DNA of 55,233 nt, taken from the NCBI RefSeq assembly GCF_900100185.1, contig NZ_FNEN01000007.1, forward strand, positions 2,413-57,645, in the 5' to 3' direction. The stretch comes from Natribacillus halophilus. Its GTDB lineage: Bacteria > Bacillota > Bacilli > Bacillales > Marinococcaceae. Below the pieces are notes generated by a model. That model was not told the DNA's origin and made no database searches. It worked only from the letters and a program-made list of their open reading frames with translations. The number at the start of each line of letters is the position of its first letter. The stretch's first letter is position 1. A program made the position numbers and the translations under genes. Below are positions 1-8,223 of the stretch, piece after piece.

Positions 1-107
1 CCGTTCTCCATTTGAGGTATCACATCGTCCGACTCATTTATTTTATCGCTCCCGCTCCCCCCTTTTTCTGAGCAAAATACGATATGGAACATAGGGGGGA
101 GATAAAA

Positions 108-962
108 ATGACCGCAACACTCAGCAATGCTGATGTAAGTACATATCAATCGCTTTCGCCTTTTACCGATGTAGACGCATTGAACCATGCCATCAGAAGT
201 CATTTATACGACCACAAGCACGAATTGTCCCGGGGTGCTGTGGCTGTATTCAAGGTGATCGCCCGTCACACCATAAAGACGGTAGGGGTAGCCTTTTTAA
301 AGCACGACACGATCGCCGGGCAGGCAGGCGTGTCGATGTCGACGGTCAAACGCTCCATTCAAGCGCTTAAGGAGCGGTCCATGATCGACGTACACCGGAC
401 GACCCGCTTGCGCGGAAACGCTCGCGGCGGCTACGGTCACAACGTTTATGTCATCCATGAGCCATCGGATGAGCGAGCGGAAATGAACCATCGGGAAAAG
501 CCGCAAAAGCCTTCTGTGGCAAGGCCTCAACCGGTGAAAAAAGCTGCCGAAGCTTTGTCTTTTGAAGCAGGCTCTCTTTCAGATAAAAAATGTAATATAC
601 GCAAGGACGTCAATGGTTCCCTTGACAGCACTTATGTTCCTGCTCATGTACCGAACCCATTCGTGATCGCCGCGAAGCCATTTTATGATGTCAACGGCAT
701 CTATGAACTTTGGAGGCTTGTCATAAAAGCTTACAAACGAGCGAAGATGGACGTCGACCTCCATGATCAGGACCTCGCCCACACGCTTGCCCAGGCGCTT
801 AAGGGTGCCATTTTCATGGAAAAGACAGGCAGGCTGCGGGGAGCGTTGGCGGGTTACTTTTATGGTGCGTGTATGCGCATTTTCGATCAGATGATTTATG
901 AGGAATTTCTGGAACTTGCGGCTGCAAGTGAGGATGTGCCGGGCTGGTTGCTCGCTGATTAG
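108..962 (+). CDS. Helix-turn-helix (HTH_36-type) DNA-binding protein
   Basis: The product is 284 aa. An ATG at 108 is preceded by an AGGGGGGA ribosome site, so it is preferred over the in-frame ATG at 84. Residues about 45-105 look like a winged helix-turn-helix: a segment ending in VSMSTVKRSIQALKERSMI fits a recognition helix followed by a wing. This arrangement resembles the HTH_36 domain of plasmid and phage replication initiators. The middle is a variable, basic, Pro-rich linker and the C-terminal 100 residues are helical. No catalytic motif is visible. A small membrane peptide gene follows 58 bp downstream. It is probably a DNA-binding regulator; the target is unknown. Confidence 0.7.
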   Translation: MTATLSNADVSTYQSLSPFTDVDALNHAIRSHLYDHKHELSRGAVAVFKVIARHTIKTVGVAFLKHDTIAGQAGVSMSTVKRSIQALKERSMIDVHRTTRLRGNARGGYGHNVYVIHEPSDERAEMNHREKPQKPSVARPQPVKKAAEALSFEAGSLSDKKCNIRKDVNGSLDSTYVPAHVPNPFVIAAKPFYDVNGIYELWRLVIKAYKRAKMDVDLHDQDLAHTLAQALKGAIFMEKTGRLRGALAGYFYGACMRIFDQMIYEEFLELAAASEDVPGWLLAD

Positions 963-1020
963 ACGAGTCCGCTGCATAAATCGTCCCCATATGCGTGAAA
1001 ATAAAGCCAAAAGGAGGCCT

Positions 1021-1128
1021 GTGTCATTGTCTAATTTCGTGCTGCTAACGTTGATGTTTTTAGGTGTTGTCGGCGTTGCCTATGGGGTCTATGCGGCTGT
1101 CCGTGAACTGATGGCAAAAGATCATTAA
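1021..1128 (+). CDS. 35-aa single-pass membrane peptide
   Basis: A GTG start lies just after AAGGAGG (1011-1017), and the frame is closed by TAA at 1126-1128. Residues about 5-25 (FVLLTLMFLGVVGVAYGVYA) form one hydrophobic segment followed by a short charged tail ending in KDH. The longer upstream extension of this frame overlaps the preceding gene and has no ribosome site. The stop overlaps the convergent stop of the next gene by 4 bp. I do not recognise the family. The strong ribosome site and membrane-like composition support a real small protein. Confidence 0.55.
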   Translation: MSLSNFVLLTLMFLGVVGVAYGVYAAVRELMAKDH

Positions 1129-1817
1129 TGCGTCTGCGGCTGCTGCTCTGTGAGCACGGCCGTTTTCACATAACCGCTGTGAATTTGCCGGAACATCTCT
1201 CCGATGCTCTCGGTGAGATCGTTGGCATCGTCGGTAGATAATGAAGGTGGCAAATACAGGAGCTGCAGAATATTTTCTGTCTCCGGCGTGACTGCACTCC
1301 GTTTGCTGTCGACGATCGGGCTTCCGAACGCGCCTTGGTGGTCCACGTTTGTTAATTTTCCCTTCATATGATTGATTCTTCCATTCAACCCTTCGTATTC
1401 ATCGGTTTCTTTTCCCAGCCTGACTTCTACACTTTCCTTAAGTTTATCCGAGTCATATAAGCCTATAGGTATTTGGTAATACGCGGAAAAAAAGTTGTTC
1501 AGCATGATCGCGGACGAATCAGACGAAGGAAAGCCCTTGCCCTGTTTCAGACGGCGAAATAAGGCTTCATGAGAGGGGCGGTAACGTCCCGGGTCCATAC
1601 CGAGTTGCTTAAAGACTTGCCTCCACTCTTTTACACCTTCATAATAAGTGAGAGGATGCTCTTCTAGGTCGAGTTCGACCGTTTTCTGGAATAAATCGAT
1701 ACGCCCCTGCAATTCCTGGGGTGGCGTGTCAATGGTAACCGATGTATAGGAAATACAACCGATTTTAAATGTCGGAACGGTTTGGAATAATGATGGATGC
1801 AAGCTTATTGGGATCAT
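1125..1817 (-). CDS. B3/B4 tRNA-binding domain protein
   Basis: The product is 230 aa. Its body (residues about 25-220) resembles the stand-alone B3/B4 domain otherwise found in the beta subunit of phenylalanyl-tRNA synthetase: a helical WRQVFKQLGMDPGRYRPS segment, then DSSAIMLNNFFSAYYQIPIG. Stand-alone B3/4 proteins are thought to bind or edit tRNA or aminoacyl substrates, but the role of this one is unknown. It has no synthetase catalytic module. It is divergent to queG with only 67 bp between the starts, so the two probably share an intergenic promoter region. Confidence 0.75.
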   Translation of the reverse strand: MIPISLHPSLFQTVPTFKIGCISYTSVTIDTPPQELQGRIDLFQKTVELDLEEHPLTYYEGVKEWRQVFKQLGMDPGRYRPSHEALFRRLKQGKGFPSSDSSAIMLNNFFSAYYQIPIGLYDSDKLKESVEVRLGKETDEYEGLNGRINHMKGKLTNVDHQGAFGSPIVDSKRSAVTPETENILQLLYLPPSLSTDDANDLTESIGEMFRQIHSGYVKTAVLTEQQPQTH

Positions 1818-1884
1818 AACAGCCGTTCAACTCCTTCGTTATACTGATCCTTAGTTTATCAGATGTGAGAAAGTAGGTGAAACC

Positions 1885-3012
1885 GTGACAAACGCCCAGT
1901 TGAAGGAAGAGCTGATCGCATACAGTAAAACCATCGGCATCGACAAGATTGGATTTGCCAGTGCCGATCCCTTTTTAACGCTAAAAGAACGACTCAGAAC
2001 GCAGCAACAATTAGGGTATCAATCCGGCTTTGAAGAAGAAGATATTGATCTGCGTACGGAGCCTGAACGCTTACTGCCCTATGCGAAAACGATCATCAGC
2101 ATCGCCCTTGCTTACCCGGCAAAGCTTGAGAACCCGCCTAAAGGGGTAAAAGGTAAGCGACGAGGCATTTTTTGTCGAGCTTCGTGGGGAGAAGATTATC
2201 ACCGCGTGCTCAATGACCGTCTGCAAAAGCTGGAAACCTTCATTCAAAAAAGAGTGCCGAATGCAAAGATGGCTTCCATGGTGGATACGGGCGCTTTGTC
2301 GGACCGGGCCGTCGCAGAGCGGGCAGGCATCGGCTGGAGCGGTAAAAATTGCGCGATCATCACGCCCGAGTTTGGCTCCTACGTTTATCTTGGCGAGATG
2401 ATCACGACGATTGCCTTGGAGCCGGACATCCCGATTGACGACCAGTGCGGCAGCTGCAATAAATGCGTCGACGCCTGCCCGACCGACGCCCTTATTCAAG
2501 GGGGTCAACTGGATGCGAATAAATGCATTGCTTTTCTCACGCAAACGAAAGAGATGATTCCGGAACGCTATCGCAAAAAGATCGGCAATCGTCTGTACGG
2601 CTGTGATACATGTCAAGTCGTTTGCCCCGAGAATAAAGGCAAAGGGGAAGAATACCAGCCGGAATTCACGCCCGAACCGGAAAAAGTCAAACCTGAGCTT
2701 TTGCCGTTACTTTCGATTTCCAACCGGGAGTTTAAGGAAACATATGGAAATATGGCCGGGTCGTGGCGGGGCAAAAAACCGATCCAACGAAACGCCATTA
2801 TGGCCCTCGGACATTTTCGCGAGGAAGGCGCGGTGCCCCAGCTGCAAACCATGCTTATGAATGACTCCCGTCCCGTCATTCGCGGCACAGCTGCCTGGTC
2901 ATTAGGAAAAATAGGAACCGACGACGCCCGGGAGACATTACAAGAGGTGAATGAAAGCGAAGAGGATCCAACCGTACGAGAAGAGATCCAACATGCCCTG
3001 ACGATGGGATAA
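1885..3012 (+). CDS. queG: Epoxyqueuosine reductase
   Basis: This is a 375-aa cytosolic enzyme for the last step of queuosine synthesis, reduction of epoxyqueuosine in tRNA using cobalamin and two [4Fe-4S] clusters. Two cluster motifs are visible: CGSCNKCVDACP (about 189-200) and CDTCQVVCP (about 240-248). The C-terminal 80 residues contain HEAT-like repeats (AIMALGHFREEGAVPQLQTM and RGTAAWSLGKIG), as in the long Bacillus form. The start is GTG after AGGTGA. ogt follows after 13 bp with its own strong ribosome site, so the two are probably cotranscribed. Confidence 0.93.
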   Translation: MTNAQLKEELIAYSKTIGIDKIGFASADPFLTLKERLRTQQQLGYQSGFEEEDIDLRTEPERLLPYAKTIISIALAYPAKLENPPKGVKGKRRGIFCRASWGEDYHRVLNDRLQKLETFIQKRVPNAKMASMVDTGALSDRAVAERAGIGWSGKNCAIITPEFGSYVYLGEMITTIALEPDIPIDDQCGSCNKCVDACPTDALIQGGQLDANKCIAFLTQTKEMIPERYRKKIGNRLYGCDTCQVVCPENKGKGEEYQPEFTPEPEKVKPELLPLLSISNREFKETYGNMAGSWRGKKPIQRNAIMALGHFREEGAVPQLQTMLMNDSRPVIRGTAAWSLGKIGTDDARETLQEVNESEEDPTVREEIQHALTMG

Positions 3013-3025
3013 GGGGGTTCCACAA

Positions 3026-3532
3026 GTGCAAACGATTAAATTTACGGAAATGGAAAGCCCGGTGGGTATCATCACGCTCGTCGCTACCGAAAACGGATTG
3101 TGCCAGTTGTTGTTCGGCGATTACAGGGAAACGAATGTGAAAATCCGTGCATGGATGGCGAAGCGAAACATTCGCGGGGAGCTCCAGCATGATGATGACT
3201 ATTTTTTCGACGTGCGTGAGCAGCTGCAGGAATATTTTCAAGGTGAACGGCAAGCATTCAACCTACCCATCGATATACACGGAACGTCTTTTCAGAAACA
3301 TGTCTGGGAAGCTTTACGGCACATCCCTTACGGGGAAACCCAATCGTACAAACAAGTGGCGACCACTCTCCGTGCACCGAAAGCTGTTCGTGCGGTCGGA
3401 AATGCCAACAATCAAAACCCCCTCCCGATCATCATCCCGTGCCATCGCGTGATCGGCAGCAACGGGGCGTTCGTCGGCTATGGCGGCGGCATTGAAAAAA
3501 AGAAAAAGTTATTGGCATTGGAAGGAGCCTAG
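3026..3532 (+). CDS. ogt: Methylated-DNA--protein-cysteine methyltransferase
   Basis: This is a 168-aa suicide repair enzyme that moves O6-alkyl groups from guanine to its own cysteine. The active-site motif IIPCHRVIG is present near residue 137, preceded by the DNA-binding helix-turn-helix (GETQSYKQVATTL, RAVGNANNQNP) and followed by FVGYGGGIEKKKKLL. The start is GTG after AAGGGGG. A strong intrinsic terminator follows directly after the stop, ending the queG-ogt unit. Confidence 0.93.
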   Translation: MQTIKFTEMESPVGIITLVATENGLCQLLFGDYRETNVKIRAWMAKRNIRGELQHDDDYFFDVREQLQEYFQGERQAFNLPIDIHGTSFQKHVWEALRHIPYGETQSYKQVATTLRAPKAVRAVGNANNQNPLPIIIPCHRVIGSNGAFVGYGGGIEKKKKLLALEGA

Positions 3533-3561
3533 AAGACGGGTTGAAAAATCCGTCTTTTTTT
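3533..3561 (+). terminator. Intrinsic terminator after ogt
   Basis: A stem AAGACGG / CCGTCTT with a 10-nt loop is followed by a run of T residues. It starts directly after the ogt stop codon. Confidence 0.85.
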
Positions 3562-3618
3562 CATTTGTCCATACATACGTTAGTAGCGCAGGTTTGAAAC
3601 ATGGAGGAGAGGATCGAT

Positions 3619-4512
3619 ATGGACAATGAGATGAAAAAAGCCTTTGAAAAGCACCTCACTCAATTAAACCGCTGTCATCTGGATGGGACGAAAGTAAAGC
3701 CGATGCCTGCTGAGGAGCGCCAATGTTTTGCACGGGAGCAAAAGCAGATGACAGAGCGGAATGCCCGTGTGTTAAAGGCGAATGGACGGTTAAGGCCTTA
3801 TCGAAAGGTATCCATTGACGGTCGGCGCACCGTTTATTATACGTATGATTATGCCCGTTTCATCCAATCCAAGCAGCAATATTATCTTGAAGAATGCCGC
3901 GAGCATCGCCGTGCGGTTGTTAAGGGTAAGAAGATCGTCCGGGACGAACGCCTGCACACACCGAAGGTCGGGCCATGGGAAAAGGAACCGCTGGAAGCGG
4001 ATCCGGGAGAGCGTGCGCCATTGCAGCGATCCGCTTATGATCGTCTGGAAGCGGTGAAATATGCCGAACGGTGGTGGAATGATTATCATCCCGAATACCA
4101 TCAGTTTACGGATAATTGCACGAACTTTATCTCGCAATGTTTAAAGGCGGGCGGTGCCCTTATGCATGGTGCGCCTGATCGGGAGAAGGGCTGGTGGTAC
4201 CGGCAAGATGACTGGAGTTACAGCTGGGCGGTGGCGCACTCCATGCGCTGGTATTTAAGCGGGTCGCGGACAGGGTTGACCGCTACGGAGGTCGAACGGG
4301 CGTCTGACTTACAACCCGGGGACATTATTTGTTATGATTTTGAAGGAGACGGCAATTGGGACCACACTACGATCGTCGTGAGCAAAGACGGCAACCGTGA
4401 ACCCCTCGTCAATGCCCAAACCGAAAATAGCCGTAATCGCTATTGGCGCTATGAAGATTCCACGGCCTGGACGCCGAATATCGCATATAAGTTTTTTCAA
4501 ATCAATGATTGA
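3619..4512 (+). CDS. Amidase_6 domain protein (NlpC/P60-like fold)
   Basis: The product is 297 aa. ATG 3619 follows GGAGGAGAGG (3603-3612); an in-frame ATG at 3601 lies inside that ribosome site and is rejected. The C-terminal 160 residues match the putative amidase domain of Gram-positive bacteria: YDRLEAVKYAERWWNDYHPE, then the nucleophile region DNCTNFISQCL, then the catalytic His in GNWDHTTIVV. The N-terminal 130 residues are basic and charged. No signal peptide is visible, so the site of action (cytosol, mother cell or spore) is open. trmL follows 13 bp downstream. The substrate is probably a peptidoglycan or peptide amide. Confidence 0.8.
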   Translation: MDNEMKKAFEKHLTQLNRCHLDGTKVKPMPAEERQCFAREQKQMTERNARVLKANGRLRPYRKVSIDGRRTVYYTYDYARFIQSKQQYYLEECREHRRAVVKGKKIVRDERLHTPKVGPWEKEPLEADPGERAPLQRSAYDRLEAVKYAERWWNDYHPEYHQFTDNCTNFISQCLKAGGALMHGAPDREKGWWYRQDDWSYSWAVAHSMRWYLSGSRTGLTATEVERASDLQPGDIICYDFEGDGNWDHTTIVVSKDGNREPLVNAQTENSRNRYWRYEDSTAWTPNIAYKFFQIND

Positions 4513-4525
4513 GGTGGCTATCATC

Positions 4526-4999
4526 ATGAGCGTGCATATTGTTTTACATGAACCTGAGATTCCCGGTAATACTGGCAACATCGCCCGAACATGCGCGGGT
4601 ACGGGCACGTACCTTCACTTGATTCATCCTCTCGGCTTTTCAACGGAAGACCGGATGTTGAAACGCGCGGGGTGCGATTACTGGCCGAATGTCCTGATTA
4701 CCCATCATGATTCACTGGATGCCTTTTTAGTGGGAAAAAATCGCGAGGATTTATTTTTTGTGGAGACGACAGGGTCCGCGCCTTATACGACGTTTGATTA
4801 TCGCGATCCGGAGCGGGATTATTTTTTTGTGTTCGGAAAAGAAACAGTTGGATTGCCGGCGTCGATCGCAGATGAGTATCCGGATCGCTGTCTGCGCTTG
4901 CCGCAAAATAATCATGTGCGGTCGCACAATTTGTCGAATGCCGCCGCGATTGTCGTGTATGAGGCTTTACGGCAGCAGTCGTTTCCAGGGCTTACGTGA
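4526..4999 (+). CDS. trmL: tRNA (cytidine(34)-2'-O)-methyltransferase
   Basis: This is a 157-aa SPOUT-class methyltransferase that 2'-O-methylates the wobble base of tRNA-Leu isoacceptors. Family signatures are the N-terminal VLHEPEIPGNTGNIARTCAG, the central FVFGKETVGLP and the knot-forming RLPQNNHVRSHNLSNAAAI. The start ATG at 4526 follows GAGGTGG. The frame is open far upstream, but that part overlaps the amidase gene. The length is normal for TrmL. Confidence 0.94.
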   Translation: MSVHIVLHEPEIPGNTGNIARTCAGTGTYLHLIHPLGFSTEDRMLKRAGCDYWPNVLITHHDSLDAFLVGKNREDLFFVETTGSAPYTTFDYRDPERDYFFVFGKETVGLPASIADEYPDRCLRLPQNNHVRSHNLSNAAAIVVYEALRQQSFPGLT

Positions 5000-5002
5000 A
5001 CG

Positions 5003-5043
5003 AAAAGACCCTTGTCGTCATGTTTCGACGGCAAGGGTCTTTG
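5003..5043. terminator. Long hairpin between trmL and a convergent small ORF
   Basis: A near-perfect stem, AAAGACCCTTGTCGTC against GACGGCAAGGGTCTTT, lies between the convergent trmL and the 29-codon ORF. The T-tract is short (TTT), so it may end transcription in both directions. Confidence 0.65.
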
Positions 5044-5049
5044 CAGCAA

Positions 5050-5139
5050 TCAATGTTCATGGGATTTTGAATTACGTCCGGCTGTCCACATCGATACGAG
5101 GAAGGCAAGACAGACACCGAGGACAAGCAGTATATTCAT
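5050..5139 (-). CDS. 29-aa single-pass membrane peptide
   Basis: The minus-strand frame runs from ATG at 5139 to TGA at 5050. AAGGAGG sits 8 nt upstream of the start. The peptide starts MNILLVLGVCLAFLVSMW and ends in a hydrophilic RNSKSHEH tail, so it should insert as a single transmembrane helix with a short cytosolic or external tail. A candidate SigA promoter lies about 40 bp upstream. I do not recognise a family. Its compactness, ribosome site and promoter make it a credible small gene. Confidence 0.55.
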   Translation of the reverse strand: MNILLVLGVCLAFLVSMWTAGRNSKSHEH

Positions 5140-5181
5140 AAAGAAGGCCTCCTTATGTATTGAACAAGCGTCTTTACCCTT

Positions 5182-5210
5182 ATTATAACGAAAAAAAAGC
5201 GAATTGTATA
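5182..5210 (-). promoter_or_regulatory. Candidate SigA promoter for the 29-aa peptide gene
   Basis: On the minus strand, TATACA (5205-5210) and a perfect TATAAT (5182-5187) are separated by 17 bp. Confidence 0.5.
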
Positions 5211-5220
5211 CGCGTGATTT

Positions 5221-5248
5221 TTGGTTTCATTATCAAAGCTGCTATACT
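5221..5248 (+). promoter_or_regulatory. Candidate SigA promoter for the heme-monooxygenase-like gene
   Basis: TTGGTT (5221-5226) and TATACT (5243-5248) are 16 bp apart and 26 bp upstream of the ATG at 5275. Confidence 0.55.
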
Positions 5249-5274
5249 AAAGGGGAAAAGGAGGCGTTATCGAG

Positions 5275-5577
5275 ATGTATGTCGTCATGAATGAATTAAA
5301 AGTGGACCCGGAACATAAAGACGACCTGAAAAGCCGATTTGAAAAAAGCCTGGAACGTATGAAAGAGGTTCCGGGTTGCCTGGAGTTTCTGTTTCTGGAA
5401 AGTGAAACGGAAACGGATATTTTAGTCGCTTATACGAAATGGGACACGAAGGAAAGTTATGAAAACTGGCTGGAAAGCGATGCGTTTAAAAAGGCGCATG
5501 GCGGGAAGTCGGGAAAAGAACAGTCGTCAACGACGACGAACCAGCTCCGCGCTTTTGAGGTGGCGTTGCACACATAA
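5275..5577 (+). CDS. Heme-degrading monooxygenase HmoA/IsdG-like
   Basis: The product is 100 aa with an antibiotic-biosynthesis-monooxygenase (dimeric ferredoxin-like) fold. The residues used by IsdG/HmoA heme oxygenases are in place: Asn6, Trp65 and His75. The short VPGCLEFLFLESETETDILV strand region and WDTKESYENWLESDAFKKAH are typical. A conserved GGKSGKEQSS tail is also seen in Bacillus members. It would open heme to release iron in the cytosol. It is monocistronic, with its own promoter and terminator. A general ABM-family quinol monooxygenase role remains possible. Confidence 0.8.
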   Translation: MYVVMNELKVDPEHKDDLKSRFEKSLERMKEVPGCLEFLFLESETETDILVAYTKWDTKESYENWLESDAFKKAHGGKSGKEQSSTTTNQLRAFEVALHT

Positions 5578-5585
5578 AAAGAGAA

Positions 5586-5610
5586 ACTCGGCCGTGGCCG
5601 AGTTTTTTTC
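5586..5610 (+). terminator. Intrinsic terminator
   Basis: A stem ACTCGGCC / GGCCGAGT with a tiny loop is followed by seven T residues, 8 bp after the stop of the monooxygenase gene. Confidence 0.85.
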
Positions 5611-5900
5611 TTCTTTTGCTTCGCGGATTTTCGTATAGGTTTCGGATAATACAACTGTATCTTCAACGAGGCGATCGATGCGGAATAACACATCGTCATT
5701 GATGATTTCTTTGCGATGAAAATCCTGTTCTTCGATAAATACATATGACTGGACGACCTGTGTTTGCGCAAATCCATTTGCGCGATATAACGCTGATGGC
5801 CGGGATTTTTTCGATGATTTCATCGTCCCCCGGAATGGGAAAAACTTCTATTTTGAGGAACAATGGAGCAGCTTTCGCACCCCAAACAAGCTTATCTTTC
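5610..5900 (-). pseudogene. Possible decayed gene remnant
   Basis: Two minus-strand frames carry protein-like text that would join only through a frameshift near 5750-5830. One contains FPIPGDDEIIEKIPAISVI; the other ends VLSETYTKIREAKEEK and has no stop before it runs into the neighbouring terminator. There is no ribosome site or start. Its upstream edge is overlapped by the 52-bp repeat array. I cannot name a family. It may equally be non-coding. Confidence 0.25.
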
Positions 5901-6020
5901 AATTTGGGGTGCGCGGTGATCCCCCAGCGCCTCTCAAAAAAGCCCTGCTTCTGATTTGGGGTGTGCGGTGAGCAGTCAGCGCACCTTAAAATATCCTATC
6001 TTCCATTTTGGGGTGCGCTG
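5876..6020. repeat. 52-bp-period palindromic repeat array A
   Basis: The box TTTGGGGTG occurs at 5903, 5955 and 6007, exactly 52 bp apart. An inverted copy at 5876-5886 pairs with 5903-5913 as an 11-bp perfect inverted repeat. The third unit forms CAGCGCACC / GGTGCGCTG plus AAAAT / ATTTT. The spacers between boxes differ. The rest of the 600-bp gap up to prkA shows no coding gene. A weak SigE-like -10 (CATAGAAT, 6156-6163) may serve prkA. Confidence 0.8.
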
Positions 6021-6266
6021 GTACAGCCAATGTTTACCGGATTTGCACCGGAAGGATAATGTGGCGAATTTCTCGGTTTTTTTCATCCAATCTCGTTCAT
6101 ACATCCATCCGGACGACCTTTTTTCTCATAAGGTTATCAAGGCCTGCTTGGCTGCATAGAATGCAAATACTTAACAAATGCAAATACAAAAAGCCCGGGG
6201 GCCCCAGAGAGCAGAATGCTCAGGCTTCTTTTACAAGGAATTAAAAATGAAAAGGGAGGCCATTCG

Positions 6267-8168
6267 GTGGATATTTTAGGTAAAATGCAAAAACACCGTG
6301 ATGATCACGAGAGGTTAAAGTGGGAAGGTACCTTTAAAGAGTATTTGGAATTGTTGAAAGAACGCCCGGAAATTGCCCAGACAGCCCATTCCCGTGTTTA
6401 CAATATGATCAGAAACCAGGGGATTGAGGAAAGTGAAGACGGGGAGGTCAAAAAATATCCCTTTTTCAGTGATCATCTGTTCGGACTTGAAGATGCGATT
6501 GAGCAACTTGTGGAGGAATATTTTCATTCCGCGGCCAGACGTCTCGACGTACGAAAACGTATTCTTTTACTTATGGGCCCGGTCAGTGGCGGGAAATCCA
6601 CGATCGTTAACCTCCTAAAGCGCGGCTTGGAGGCATACTCCTATACGGATGAGGGGGCCGTTTACGCGATTAAGGGTTGTCCGATGCAGGAAGATCCCCT
6701 GCATTTAATTCCTTTTCACTTACGGGAGGAGTTCCATGAGGAGTACGGCATTCGCATAGAAGGGAACCTCTCGCCATTAAACACGATGCGACTGGAACAA
6801 GAATACGGGGGTCGGGTCGAAGATGTGATGGTTGAACGGATCTTCTTCTCCGAGGATCACAGGACCGGTATTGGCACGTTCAGTCCATCGGATCCGAAAT
6901 CCCAGGACATTGCCGATCTCACCGGCAGCATTGATTTTTCCACGATTGCCGAGTATGGTTCGGAATCCGATCCGAGAGCGTATCGTTTCGACGGGGAGCT
7001 GAATAAAGCGAATCGCGGGTTGATGGAATTTCAGGAAATGCTGAAGAGTGATGAGAAATTTCTCTGGCATTTGCTTTCCCTGAGCCAGGAAGGAAACTTC
7101 AAGGCGGGCCGATTTGCCTTGATCAGCGCTGATGAAATGATCGTCGCTCATACGAATGAAGCGGAATATCGCTCTTTTATCAATAATAAAAAGAACGAAG
7201 CGCTGCAGTCGCGAATGATCGTCATGAACGTGCCGTATAACCTCAAGGTGACCGAAGAAGAACGTATCTATGAAAAAATGATCGCAGAAAGCGATATGGC
7301 CCATGTGCATATTGCCCCACACGCTTTACGGACAGCCGCGATTTTCACCGTCCTGACGAGGCTCAAGGAATCGCAAAATCAAGGTGTGGACTTAATGCAG
7401 AAACTTCATCTGTACGACGGGGAAATCGTCGAAGGCTTTAAGGACCAGGATGTGAAGGACTTAAGGAATGAATATCAGGATGAAGGCATGACCGGCATCG
7501 ACCCGCGTTACGTGATCAACCGCATCTCTTCGGCGATTATCCGCAAAGATGCCGCATCGATCAACGCCCTTGATGTGTTACGGTCACTCAAAGAAGGCCT
7601 GGACCAGCACGCCTCCATCAGCAAGGAAGACCGCGAACGCTATAAAGACTTTATTTCTGTCGCCCGTCGTGAATATGATGAAATCGCGAAAACGGAAGTC
7701 CAGAAAGCATTCGTCTATTCGTATGAAGAACAGGCGAAAACGCTCGTGAACAATTACCTCGATAATGTGGAAGCGTATTGCAACAACCATAAAATCCATG
7801 ACCCGATCACAGGTGATGAGTTAAATGCCGATGAAAAATTGATGCGTTCCATCGAAGAGCAGATTGGCATTTCCGAGAATGCGAAAAAAGCGTTTCGCGA
7901 AGAAATTCTGATCCGTATTTCCGCTTACGCGCGTAAAGGCCAGAAATTTGATTACAACTCCCATGAACGTCTCCGCGAAGCGATTCAGAAGAAACTGTTT
8001 GCAGACTTGAAAGATGTCGTAAAAATAACTACGTCCGTACAAACACCGGATGAAGATCAATTGAAAAAAATTAACGAAGTGATCGCGCGGCTTGTGGATG
8101 AACATGGCTACAATACCCATTCGGCCAATGAGCTGCTCAAATATGTGGGAAGTTTGTTGAACCGTTAA
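6267..8168 (+). CDS. prkA: PrkA AAA+ protein (serine kinase / Lon-like), sporulation
   Basis: The product is 633 aa against about 631 in B. subtilis. GTG 6267 after AAGGGAGG gives the family N-terminus VDILGKMQKH and is preferred over an upstream ATG at 6216. The P-loop GPVSGGKST is at residues 104-112, in the AAA_PrkA domain, followed by the C-terminal PrkA kinase-like domain. B. subtilis PrkA is made in the mother cell under SigE and affects sporulation; kinase and protease activities have both been reported for the family. It belongs to the PrkA-YhbH-SpoVR module, whose other two members lie at 10063 and 23651 here. A SigE promoter upstream is plausible but weak. Confidence 0.95.
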   Translation: MDILGKMQKHRDDHERLKWEGTFKEYLELLKERPEIAQTAHSRVYNMIRNQGIEESEDGEVKKYPFFSDHLFGLEDAIEQLVEEYFHSAARRLDVRKRILLLMGPVSGGKSTIVNLLKRGLEAYSYTDEGAVYAIKGCPMQEDPLHLIPFHLREEFHEEYGIRIEGNLSPLNTMRLEQEYGGRVEDVMVERIFFSEDHRTGIGTFSPSDPKSQDIADLTGSIDFSTIAEYGSESDPRAYRFDGELNKANRGLMEFQEMLKSDEKFLWHLLSLSQEGNFKAGRFALISADEMIVAHTNEAEYRSFINNKKNEALQSRMIVMNVPYNLKVTEEERIYEKMIAESDMAHVHIAPHALRTAAIFTVLTRLKESQNQGVDLMQKLHLYDGEIVEGFKDQDVKDLRNEYQDEGMTGIDPRYVINRISSAIIRKDAASINALDVLRSLKEGLDQHASISKEDRERYKDFISVARREYDEIAKTEVQKAFVYSYEEQAKTLVNNYLDNVEAYCNNHKIHDPITGDELNADEKLMRSIEEQIGISENAKKAFREEILIRISAYARKGQKFDYNSHERLREAIQKKLFADLKDVVKITTSVQTPDEDQLKKINEVIARLVDEHGYNTHSANELLKYVGSLLNR

Positions 8169-8191
8169 AAATGGCGGGCATAACCAGCTCA

Positions 8192-8218
8192 GGGGGGCTT
8201 TTTCAAGCCCCCCCTTTT
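8192..8218 (+). terminator. Intrinsic terminator after prkA
   Basis: A GGGGGGCTT / AAGCCCCCC stem with a 4-nt loop is followed by TTTT. Confidence 0.85.
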
Positions 8219-8223
8219 CACAT

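Noticed and set aside
2071-2616. 181-codon minus-strand ORF inside queG
   Set aside because: It is antisense to conserved queG sequence, with no ribosome site and no family resemblance.
6189-6235. Terminator or riboswitch before prkA
   Set aside because: AAGCC/GGCTT and GAGCA/TGCTC can pair, but the stem is interrupted and no known riboswitch core is recognisable.
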